Source: Ceratobasidium sp. AG-K
Lineage: Eukaryota > Basidiomycota > Agaricomycetes > Cantharellales > Ceratobasidiaceae
Direction of reading: 5' to 3'
NCBI GenBank assembly: GCA_037039685.1
Contig: JAWNGF010000001.1
Coordinates: forward strand, 3,596,001 to 3,660,000
DNA: 64,000 nucleotides
Shown here piece by piece: positions 48,963-59,130 of the stretch (positions are counted from its first letter, which is position 1; each line of letters opens with the position of its first letter). Made by a program: the position numbers and the translations under genes. The notes beneath the pieces were generated by a model that saw nothing but the letters and a program-made list of their open reading frames with translations, made no database searches and had not been told where the DNA came from.

Positions 48963-49721
48963 ATGTTCCGCTCTCGCCTCTCGCACCTCTTCGCCCTTGC
49001 GTTTGTCGTGCTCAGCTTTAGCATGCTCGTCTGGGCTGCTCCGGTCGTTGTCGAGACTGGCAGCAACCTGATTGCTCGCGGTGGCACTTGTACCATTGGA
49101 TGCACGACCGGCAATCAGGTGGTGGCCATCTTGATCAAGCTCAAGGCTGACATCAAGCTCAAGCTCGATCTGCTTGGTACGTTTGCAGCGTCTACCCCCA
49201 GCGCTTCCTAATACTTCTTCAGACGGCTGCTACAACAATGGGACCGACCCCTCTGGCGTCATTGCTGACATTGTCGCTTTAATCAATGCCGCCGTTGTTC
49301 TCATCCTCGCTTTGCCCAAGGACTTGCTCGGACTCTTGAACGGCAAGATTTTGGTGATCGTCAACCTCTGCGTCTCCATCGTCATCGTGAGTCCCACTCG
49401 TCGTCGCCATCCTGCCAGTCGTGCTAATCCAGGGACCTTTCCTAGGAAATCGCCACCCACTGTGCCAAGTGGAGCGACAAGGCTGGCTACGATGCTTTCC
49501 TTACCCTCTGCGCTGTTATCGATGTTGCCCTCAAGGCTCTGCTCAGCGCCTGCGGTGGTCTCCTCGGCACTATCCTCGGTCTCCTTGCTGGGTTGTAAGT
49601 ATACTCACCGTGACTTGGCCGTTCATTACTGACACTTTACTCTCAAAGGCTTGGTGGCCTGAACCTTGCCTTGCTCATCAAGGTCAAGTTCTTCCTCTGC
49701 ATTGGCATCCTCGGCCTCTAA
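48963..49721 (+). CDS. Small hydrophobic secreted or membrane protein
   Basis: About 200 aa, four exons. A signal peptide is evident: MFRSRLSHLFALAFVVLSFS, then MLVWAAP with a likely cleavage after Ala. The mature part begins with RGGTCTIGCTTGNQVVAILI. Hydrophobic segments follow: GVIADIVALINAAVVLILAL, then PKDLLGLLNGKILVIVNLCV, then SACGGLLGTILGLLAGLLGG, then LALLIKVKFFLCIGILGL at the C-terminus. Cysteines are spread along the chain, including the pair in CTIGC. Proteins of this style are numerous in Rhizoctonia-like fungi; their role is unknown and they are often discussed as cell-surface or effector-like. An upstream in-frame ATG at 48882 lies only about ten bp after the TATA box and is unlikely to be used. 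Confidence 0.85.
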
Positions 49722-50827
49722 GTTCGAGGCGAACGGGCACGGCAGAGTTCACTATCCCTCGACGAGTGGAGTTTCTGCAATTGTTCAATGGACCTAATTC
49801 TTTCTTTTAGTCTGTGCACGCTTTCCTGTCTTTATGTACTTTTTTTGGTTTCGCCAATTTGGGGCGACTGTTTCTGCGTACTATAAAATACCATCGTTCG
49901 TTTGATCTATAGCATTGTGAGACAACCGCATTTATTTCAGCACGGTAACGACCGCATATACACCAAGTCTCAGTTACCCCGCAAGAAAATGCTTGAACGG
50001 GTAACATAATAATAAGCGCGCGCATTCAACCTTTGTGATCGAACAATACTCGAGAAGCGCCGGAACCACTTCTGCACTTTGGCAAATGGCAGTAAGCCCT
50101 CAGTCACATAGAACGCGTACGACTAAACAAGTTAGCTGCGGTCGGAAAAATTATCATCGAGCCTGAAGTTGTGAGTATCTCAAAGGCGTGGGAGGACACC
50201 ATCGACAGGATTCGGGCTGTAGCCGTTCGGCCAACGGGTAGTCGCAGGTTTTCGAACCAAAGGACGATCAGCAACCCAGAAATAGCGCTATGAGCTGGCA
50301 CACGGATTCTCGATGCACTCATAGCTGTCACACTGCATTTAACAACAAACTCCCCTCGCCCATAAGCGCCAAGCGCATACATGCATGGTTTACGCATTTT
50401 TACAAACAGATTTGGATCTCCGCGGGGCGTCTTCAAGCGACGTCCAAGTCGGGGCAAAAGGTGTGATCACCGGCTAAATTTTATCTTGATTTCGGGCAAT
50501 GATGTGCGCGTCAACGCGTTTGAGATCAATGTGATTCCAATTTGGCTCTCGTCATCGTCAAATGTGTCAATCAAAACACTTTACTCGGATGTCACGGTCG
50601 GTCACACAGCTGGAAGAGCTGTGAAGCCAGAGTAAATGCGCTGGAGGACGCTCGAGCTTGCAAAGTTCAACCCGATGAGATCTAGATATCTCACCTTTTA
50701 TGATCATATGCTCTTGGCTCGCTATCGTAAGCGCCGAGAGAGTCCGGGCGGATGACCCGGATGCTGCTCCATCGTCATACCCGACTCTACCTCTCGTACT
50801 CTGAACATCGTAATCGGCGCCGACGAC
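49722..50827. other. Intergenic region of about 1.1 kb
   Basis: No gene recognised. Short open frames on both strands lack any family resemblance. Confidence 0.45.
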
Positions 50828-51194
50828 ATGAACTCTGAAGAGAAAATCGCCCGTCTCACATCGCTTGGAATCAATCGCAGGACTGCCAGATTCGCATTGG
50901 AGGTGAGCGGTGTCCTTATCTGGACGCATCGTGCTGACCGCTTGAACCATGTTGCGTCGTGTGACCGCATCTGTCTGTGCAGCAAAAGAACAACGACTTG
51001 GATGCCGCAACTAGTTTCGTAAGTGCATGTGCCGCTTTGAACTCTATGTGTCGCTCACTTGTCTGGTGGGCCCTGGCTGCGTGACAACTGTAACACGAAC
51101 TGGTCGCCTTCTTTCTGGCTGATCTGACTCGTCAATCTCGCCATCACCCGCGGGGGCTTTTCAGGCGTTAAGTGGCAAGGCTGCCGACGCTGAG
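50828..51194 (+). CDS. Putative micro-gene encoding a UBA domain
   Basis: Three small exons give a chain of about 47 residues: MNSEEKIARLTSLGINRRTA then RFALE (50828-50902), QKNNDLDAATSF (50983-51018) and ALSGKAADAE (51165-51194). Both introns have GT-AG ends with good donors (gtgagc, gtaagt). The chain fits the three-helix UBA pattern: a small-residue-Gly turn (LGI), an RxALE second helix, then NDLDAATSF for the third. UBA domains bind ubiquitin. The 3' end is open, because a further donor (gtgaga) follows and the next exon or stop was not found. It could be a very small protein, a relic, or an alternative 5' end of the next gene. The obvious joining tested was not in frame with that gene. 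Confidence 0.45.
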
Positions 51195-51312
51195 GTGAGA
51201 CGGCTACGTCAATCCATCGCTTTTATTCCAAGTCTGTTCCTGCCGCTATCGAGTTCCTGCTGTTTGCTCTGCAATTCGCTTTATTTTGCTTTGTCCGTGA
51301 CGACCACTTGCC

Positions 51313-53987
51313 ATGGCCGACTCTGTCCCGCCTCTGCCTGTTATTCCCTCGGATCCCTCGGGGGTTGTTGCCCCGACTCCCAAGTCTGCGCGCCGCACTA
51401 GCTGGTTCGGATGGCCCAAGAAAGGTCCCCAACGACCGAATAGCGCCCTGAGCCGTGTGGTCGAAGGCGAAGTTGCTACCCCCTCTGGCTGGTCGTTGCC
51501 AGAGGCGGCTCCATCGACGGCGACAACAAGCACTAACACAAGCACCACGTCGTCGCCGTCGGACGAGCGCACTTCGCCTTTCGATACGTCACCTCTTACA
51601 CCAACCACGCCCAGTGCACTACCGCCACTTCCGCGCGCAACCAGCTACGGATCCTCCAAAAATTCCTCGAGGCCTTCGTCATCTAGCGGTCTAGACTTGT
51701 CCATGAATCGCACCCACTCTCTGCCTGCTTCCAACAACATGTCCATGCTGACTCCCACTTCTCCTACTCTCCGGCCCGCCGTTGCATCACCATCGCCCCT
51801 GACACGACAATTGTCCCATACCGAACTCGACAAAAAGGTAAACATTTTCCTTGAATGGTACCTGTTCATCCAGGGCGATCCTCCAGAGTCGCGTGACATG
51901 ATTTTGAAATCTGTTTACTGATCCGAGTCTGGTTGCTTTGGCAGGCTGAGCAACTCATCTTGAACGCCTTGGCCCGGAGCACCTCTCGCGACGGCACGCC
52001 GGCGCCGAGCGTCTCGTCATCTCCAACCCAGCCGACCTCTGGATCAAACCTAGCCCTCACTCCAACGATATCAGCAGGGGCATCCGCAGCGACATTTAGT
52101 AAAAAGCCAAGCCTTACTTCCTATCTCGGACTGGGCGCGCTCAGCTTGACCCGCGAAAAGACGCCGAAGCCCGGCGATGGTGAGCGTGGTCGGAAGGAAC
52201 GCGAAGACAAGGTAAAGGAGGCCCGAACTCGCTCGTCATCGCCCTTCCGTCGCTTCTCGATCGGTTCCAACGCGGGCGAGGACAATCATACTCGTCGTGG
52301 ACGCAGCCCCAGTCCTGGAGCGCTTCGTTATACTCAGAGCGATGTCGAATCGGATGTAGGCGAGGGGTTAGGCATCGCACCCAGGCGCACCGCCTTCAAA
52401 GCCAAGACTCGCAGGGGCAAAAAGCGAGCCAAAAAGGCTCTGGGGATGGGAGAAAGCTCCAACACTCAAGACGAGGAGAATCTTGAGGACAAGGAAAATG
52501 TCAAGGTCGCCGGCGAGCCTGATGTTACCTCACCCTTGTCTGTTCCCGATGCATCTCTTCCTGATACCAAGGAGAGCCCCGCACCTACCACGTCCACTGT
52601 TGAGGACGAGTCGGACGAAGACTCAGATGCCTCGGGCGAGTCTTGGGATTCAGACGATTCGTGGTCGTCGGGCGACATCCAGTTTGACGACCAGACCCAG
52701 CTCAATACTGCACTCAACTCTACTGCCCTCCAAGATATTGAAATCGCCCAACAGGAAGAAGCACTCGAGTTCGATCCGGACCCACTTGGCGAGGGGGTCA
52801 ACGTCATTCGACCAGAAGCACCCATATTCGAAAAGAGCCAAATGTCCCGCCCAGGCACCGCCAACTCTTCGTCGGGCGCGAATCGGGGTTTAGGCAACGC
52901 AAACGGCGAGTCGAATGGGGCTACGGATGCGATGGGACGCGGGCGGAAGAAGAGTTTGCGACACGATGCTCTGGAGTTGAATACTGCCCGCCCGCTCTAC
53001 GGTCCAAATCGTTGCATGCTCATGCTTACGCAAGGGAACCCCGATGGAGCCCAGCGCGAAGGAAGGCGTTATGTCGTTGCCTCGGATCTGAGTGAGGAGA
53101 GTAGGTTTGCCGTCGAGTGGGGGATCGGAACGGTACTACGCGACGGAGATGAGATGATCGTAGTGAACGTCCAGGAAACGGAGAGCAAGTGTGAGTGGCT
53201 TTTACTTTCTTTGGCTGTTGTTTGACAACTTGACATACAGTGGATGAGATTACAACCGACAAGACGCAAAAGATCAAGAACCAACAAGAGGTACACTGCT
53301 TACGCTTCAGGACCGTCATAAGCTAACCGTTCTTCCCGCGCCAGCGCCACACTCTTGCATATCTCTTATGTCGCCAAGTTACTGGTCTCCTCCAACGTAC
53401 TCGATTAAATGTCCGCGTATTCTGTCAGGCTATCCATTCTAAGAATAGTCGTCGAATGTTGCTAGGTAAGGATAAACCGTTTTTGGTTTGATTAAAGTTT
53501 TGTTGACTAGCATCCCTAATCGAAGATCTGATTGACTATACCGAGCCGTCGATGGTGATTGTTGGATCCCGCGGCCTCAACGCGTTAAAAGGGTTAGTTA
53601 GCGACGACCATGTATAGTTCATAAACTCACGGGCGCCGAATAGAATTTTGCTTGGCTCTACGTCACACTATCTTATTCAGGTATGTCTCGATCATTGGTT
53701 GCACCCGCTTCCCATCAGTCCCCGTCTCCCGGCCCCATATTTGTGGCTCCTAACTGATTCAGTGGCTGGATGCTAACTTTTTTTTTGAAATCCAGAAATC
53801 GTCCGTCCCTGTCATGGTCGCTCGCCGCAGGCTCAAACGCCCCGTGAAGAAGGCTGCTCATCTCGAGTCACACAAGAGGGTTTCGCTCGCCGAGGCCGCG
53901 ATCGACAAGGCCGGTCCTGGCAAAGCCGAGAGGGACGCAGACGCCACTCGAGATGCGATCGAGTCCGAAGAAGCGGGCAAGGATTAG
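51313..53987 (+). CDS. Universal stress protein (UspA) domain protein
   Basis: About 780 aa. The first 500 residues are Ser/Pro/Thr-rich and disordered, with a basic patch (KAKTRRGKKRAKKALGMG) and a highly acidic Ser/Asp stretch around DESDEDSDASGESWDSDDSW. The Usp domain is at the C-terminus: YVVASDLSEESRFAVEWGIG, then TVLRDGDEMIVVNVQE, then RQVTGLLQRTRLNVRVFCQA, then LIEDLIDYTEPSMVIVGSRG. The ATP-binding loop follows as SRGLNALKGILLGSTSHYLI, then QKSSVPVMVARRR; its G-x2-G-x9-G-[ST] pattern is largely met (GSRGLNALKG, LLGSTS). The end is basic then acidic, finishing EEAGKD. Fungal Usp proteins of this build are linked to stress responses, but the ligand is unknown. Five introns were inferred. 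Confidence 0.88.
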
Positions 53988-54807
53988 ACGTCAAGGTTAC
54001 TTTTTTGGTGGGCAGGCAGTAAAGTCGGTAGAATTGGCTTGGATTTGTGTAGCTATCGCTTGTTTGCTTACGTGCAGTACCGATAAATTTTGGAATGTGT
54101 ATCTACTATAGTGCGTTGACCTCCCTTCTTTATACAATGCTCGTTTTGGGAGCTATTTTGCCAAGTGCAAGTTGGGTTAGGTCGGCATGTGGTTGGCGAA
54201 TCTTTCAGCTTGTTCGGCGGGTGTCTTGCCAATATGATATGGTTGCCTCTTGTTCGCATACATGTACAGGCCAAATCAGTCGTAAATCAGTGCGTTGACT
54301 GCGAATGGACTAGCGAGCGAGCCGTAAACTCGAGGTCTTGTGTAGGTGTACTTGTGTTTCTGTGAAGAGAATGCACATGGACTCCGAAAGGATTCGACAC
54401 TGATGGCAATACGTGCGCACATTAAATAACTCAGACCTTTAGAGCATCGAGGAGTTTGGTTTGCGCGGCTATGGTACTTGAAGATCGGGACATTGGTAGC
54501 ATCAGAATGGTCTAAATGCCTCGGTTTCGAGTGTTCGAAGTAGTACCAAGTCCGCATGAACTCCGCGCGGCGCCGTGGCGAGGATCTTAGTAGCTTTCTG
54601 GGGCTTATTGCTGGTAGCAGTTTAAGTCAGGAAGTTTAATTGAGTGGTAGGGTGTGTAGATGGAAGACTATATGCACACGACTGGACAGGGTGTTGCTAG
54701 ATGTGAAGGAATTACTCGTGGTAGTGATTGGGTACCAGACGACAACCAAGGCCGCGACCAATCCCTGCACATCTTCTGAGAATTCTTACGAGCGAGCCAA
54801 AAAAGAT
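53988..54807. other. Convergent 3' flanks of the Usp gene and the helicase gene
   Basis: T-rich 3' UTR-like sequence after 53990. No gene recognised. Confidence 0.5.
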
Positions 54808-57800
54808 CTACTCGTCTTCGCGCCATGGACGGTCTACATTGCCCTCTTCAACATCTAAGTCATCCGCGTCGCCCCCTCCGCCCCCTCCAAGGCTCAAGTT
54901 CATCGTGCGGGTACGCTCAATAAGGCCTGCCAGGTCATTCATCGCGTTCTGGCGCCTCTGAACGTCACTATATACGTTGTCGGCATCCCAAGGTATCGGG
55001 ATGCCTTTCCAGCCTCCCTCCCGGTGGATGTACGAAAGGAAAGAGCGCCAAAGCGGGTCGAGTCCAAGAACAGATGCGTCACCGACTATAATAAGTAATG
55101 CTTGTGCGCGTGTCACCGTAACTGTTGGCATGTGTCAATGCGAATCCCGGCTCATATATATGTTTGGCACATACCATTGAACCGTCGGTCGTTGGCCACA
55201 AATCCAAGTGTATGGCGCAAGTCAAATTCGATTTCTTCTGCGCTGCTTCGAACAGTCGATACAATAATAACTTTGCGTTCCTATTCTCTTGATAAGCATG
55301 CTGGTTGTCGCTAAATTCGACAGACTTACCTGTCCTTGGAATTCTTCTACACTTCCGACTTTAATTCCCTCCCCGCCTGCAGCCTTCAAAGTCGTACGAA
55401 TATGGCGAACTTGTTGGTTGTAGGGAGTGATGACACCAATCTCTGTCGTGCTAATATGAGGCCGACGTAGGTCGCGTAACATTCGTACGTAGTCCTTGAC
55501 ACGGGACACTTCCATGGGATTGTACCACGAGGGAGACGACGCCTCACGCATATCTTGGCCTGAACGAAAGGAATTAGGTGAGGTTGCATTTGATTTAGGG
55601 CTGCCCTGCGTACCTGCAATATTCTCGAATATAATCGGGAAGCCGGAGCGCCCAAGTTCAGTCCAGTTGAGCAAGCTATCAGTGACGCTTGATGCCGCAC
55701 AAGCCTCGAGTTCGTTGGCATAGAATCGCTCGTTCGGATACCTGAGGATTGCAGAGTGGTTGCGCCAATTTTTGGACAACTTCACGACACTGTTTAAAGG
55801 GGATAAGCACCATAAGGAAGCAGTGAATGAGGCGCTTACGCTCTTCCCCTCATTCTCGTAGGGTGATACATATCCATGTTCATTAAGCGCTCGAGCAAGC
55901 TCAAGCCTAGCCCCATCGAAAGAGCGATCGGGGACCGTATCACGGGTCCAAGTTGTCGAGGCTATTGGGGGTCAATCAGTCGCTGAGACAAGTTTTCTCG
56001 GGGGTCACTCACGTCGCCGCTCAGAACAAGATTCGTGTCAGGACCGGCCAATGTCTTGACAGCGATCATCGCTTCTGGTTCACAAGCCTGCCCAGCCTCG
56101 TCTATGAAAATCCAACCGAAATAGCCTCGAGGAAGTCCCAGCTGGTAAGGAACAGACGCTGTGACGCACGTCGCTACTATAACCCTATAGTCTTTCAGAG
56201 GCTTGAGCACGTTCTGACCATGCCTGCGATATCGGTTGTATTCTAGATCGCTGTCGGACAGCCTGTCGACACCAGGGAACCTAAAGCTACCGTCGCGATG
56301 ATAGGAACTAGCTAGTACTGAGCTGTGTAGAATGTCTTCTGAGTTTCGTGAAAGTGCATTGAGCCGAAGGAGTTCGCCAGGTTGGAGCTGTTTGCTTTCG
56401 ATGAGCTTGTATGCGAGTAGATCTGCGGCAGAGTTACTCGGCGCGGTGGCCAGGATCGTGGTAGTGCGACTAGAAAGAAGCAGTTGAAGCATGGCTTCAA
56501 CTGCGGTCACAGTCTTGCCCGTTCCTGGGCTGAGGGATGAGTGCAATTTGCGTTAGCCAGGCTGAACAGCGGTTACAAACAGCCAACTCACGGTCCGAAT
56601 ATGACAAACGGTGGGCTCCCAGGGGCAAGACTCATGATAGATTTGACGGCCAAAAGTTGAGGCGGGTTCTGACTAACGAGCGGGTTGACCGTCCTGACGC
56701 TTCCAGTCAACCTTGGGCGCTTTTCGTGCTCAGGTGCTGGGAATAGCACTCTAGGTTCTACAAAGGCTGTGGCGAGGGCCTGATGCATGCGGAGGACCGG
56801 GATTCTGTTCAAGCAGAAACGAATATCGAAGCGGGTCCCACCCAGAGGTAGGAATCGATGGGCGAAGCGGAGCCCGACTTCATCCTTGCGTACTACGTGC
56901 ACGTAGCCAACAAACCACGTCTTATTGTTGGTTGCTGATGGGTTGTGCGGACGGACTTTGATTCCATCTCCCACAAGAACTGAAGGTCTTTGGATAAAAG
57001 TCTAAGCAACTCAAAGCGGGTTCTAAAACCATAGGGCTTACCGTTTCTCTGCCAAACCTGGCACTTTCAAACTGCAATTATAGGAGGATAATTAGCTTAC
57101 CCCCAAGCACCAAGAGGAGTGCTTTACTGACAAGAAGTACGAGTTATACCTCGATAACTCAACGTTCTCTTCATCGTAGCGTTCCAGATCGACTCTGAGG
57201 TACGTTAATACAATAACCACGAAGAAAACACTATTGATTCGACCTACTCGGCTTGGTATTCTTCAATGTGCAACAAGGTTTCCCAGAATCGCCCATAACC
57301 AGCAGCGCCCGCTCCTGTTAAACCATTCTGCATCCCAGGCAGCTGCCTTATTCTAGTGAGCTTGGCATCCACTCCAGTACGGCTTTCCAGAACCCCTCGG
57401 AGTGGAGAGGGCATAATAGCCCGAGGTAGGCTTACAACCCATTCAATTTGGTGACCAGGTGGTTTGATCCCTTCGACCAGATTCTCCTCGCGGTCACGCC
57501 TTGGGCGGGGTGGTGGCCGTACATATGGAGCCGATGGGCGAAGCTGTTCGAGATCGAATGAGTTGCCAACGGTAGCCCGCAGAGGTCGGGTAATAGTGAA
57601 GGATTTGTTGAGTGATGTGTCGTGGAAGGTCAGCTCGAGGCGATCGGAGAAATAACCACGGTGCCCTACTGGGCGGAAGTAAACGGATAGAGAAAAAAGT
57701 CGTTTGGGCAGCAAGATGGTACGGGCCGCCTCGGGAACATGGAACCTATAAATTAGCTTAAGCGGACTTAAGGGTGTGAAGGAAAGGATACTCACTGTGG

Positions 57801-58466
57801 AACAGCTCGAGCCGACTGACCGGCCGCGGAAGCAAGCCTAATAGAGGTTAGAGCGATAGTGGCCGGGGTATTCAAGCGAAGCGTAGTGGCTTTCTTGATC
57901 TCTCGTAGATCGTTTGGATCGACAGTTCCAAAGTCTATCCCAGCAGCGACATCGCTGTTCTCCGAACTAACGCCATGTGAAACCTCGACGCCATGGCGGT
58001 CCCTTTCAGTTTCGCGCAATACGGACTGGAAACTAGCGACCTTGGAACGGCGAATATGCGAGTCTTTGGCGAGGTGGCTACTCCAAACGTGGCTCGGAAT
58101 GTTCTGATTGCAGGCGTCGCATCGTATTGTGTTGGAAGGGGGCGCGCTCTCTGTTACGGTATACCATGGATCAGGGACAGTGCCAGCCAATGCGGTAAGG
58201 CGACGTTGGTGGGCGTGTCCTTGAGAGTGTTGTTGCAGGGTAAACGGACTGGAATTTGTAAGGACACAAGGGCAAACCAAACAATTGGTTGCGGTAGGTG
58301 TCCTGAGGGCAGCACGATGCTTGCGGCCAGCAAGATGCGCTTTGAATGTAACTTCCGCCGAGCATATGATGTTGCAAGATGGACAAAAGAAGTCGAGAAC
58401 ATGAGACGCGGTACAGAGCTCAGTCCGACAAACGCCGTTGGTGAGTAGCTCGTTGCACACGACCAT
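54808..58466 (-). CDS. MOV10/SDE3-type RNA helicase with N-terminal zinc fingers
   Basis: About 1000 aa SF1B helicase. The N-terminus has a CCCH finger (C4-x8-C13-x4-C18-x3-H22) in MVVCNELLTNGVCRTELCTA. U1-type C2H2 fingers follow: FFCPSCNIICSAEVTFKAHL then AGRKHR, CLVCPCVLTN with its His pair, and RCDACNQNIPSHVWSSHLAK. A beta-rich MOV10-like region precedes the motor. Helicase motifs are GPPGTGKTVTAVEAM (Walker A, across an intron), ATAPSNSAADLLAYKL, IFIDEAGQACEPEAMIAVKT (the DEAG box typical of MOV10), LVLSGDPRQLGPVIRSPIAL, KLSKNWRNHSAILRYPNERF, IGVITPYNQQVRHIR, VGSVEEFQGQ and then VANDRRFNVAITRAQALLII. The acidic tail ends DRPWREDE. MOV10/SDE3 relatives act in RNA silencing and transposon control in plants, animals and some fungi, so a role in RNAi is plausible. 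It is divergent from RAD50. Confidence 0.93.
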
Positions 58467-59130
58467 ATGTGTGCGTTATGGTCGAGAAGTTATTGAGAGA
58501 CGTGTGGTAGTGCGTTTGGGCGGGACACTGATGATTAGATAGGTAGAGGTGGGGAGATGACACCCTGCGTTATATGTACTGTGGGAGTAGCCACTCGGCC
58601 ACATGGCGGAGCCGTGCGCTGATCGCCGGACTTCCGGGCGCCTGTTAACAATGCAGAGTTGATGGCATGATCCCCTGAGTTCCAAACCAGTTGGAAGAAT
58701 GGAGAGAAATCGAGGCTACACGAGGTTGAATAAACGAGTCACTGCCTAAGACAAAAGAACTTGGTACAGAGTTGAGATTGGATCGGTTGTGCAGTGTGAG
58801 AGGGTTCGTATAACGTCAGAGTTCCTTGATTCGACGGTGGCAAAGATATTATATACGTTGGACATTCTTTCTATGGTTCTACCTGTGGTTTGGGTATAGC
58901 TGCGAGTCACTGCATTTATGTCAATATGAGGCTGTTATGGTGGCCGTGACGGGGACCGATGAGAATGTGGTTCATGGTGGTGCAGCGATTTATCGGCTCC
59001 GGGCCGAATGGCACGTTCATCAAGGCTGTGTGTACGAAAAGGGGAAAAGGGGGCAAGTGCGGTAATTACACGTGACTCAGTCACTCACGTGAGATCATCT
59101 TCGCGTTGTGGCTACAAACGCGTCGCTCTC
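58467..59130. other. Divergent promoter between the MOV10-type helicase (-) and RAD50 (+)
   Basis: A 664-bp spacer with a striking dyad at 59069-59091. No coding sequence recognised. Confidence 0.55.
59069..59091. promoter_or_regulatory. Dyad of two E-boxes flanking a TGACTCA centre
   Basis: CACGTG at 59069-59074 and 59086-59091 flank the near-perfect palindrome GTGACTCAGTCAC, which holds TGACTCA at 59073-59079. The centre of the dyad is about 50 bp before the RAD50 ATG. The arrangement suggests binding of bHLH and bZIP proteins; this is inferred. Confidence 0.6.
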
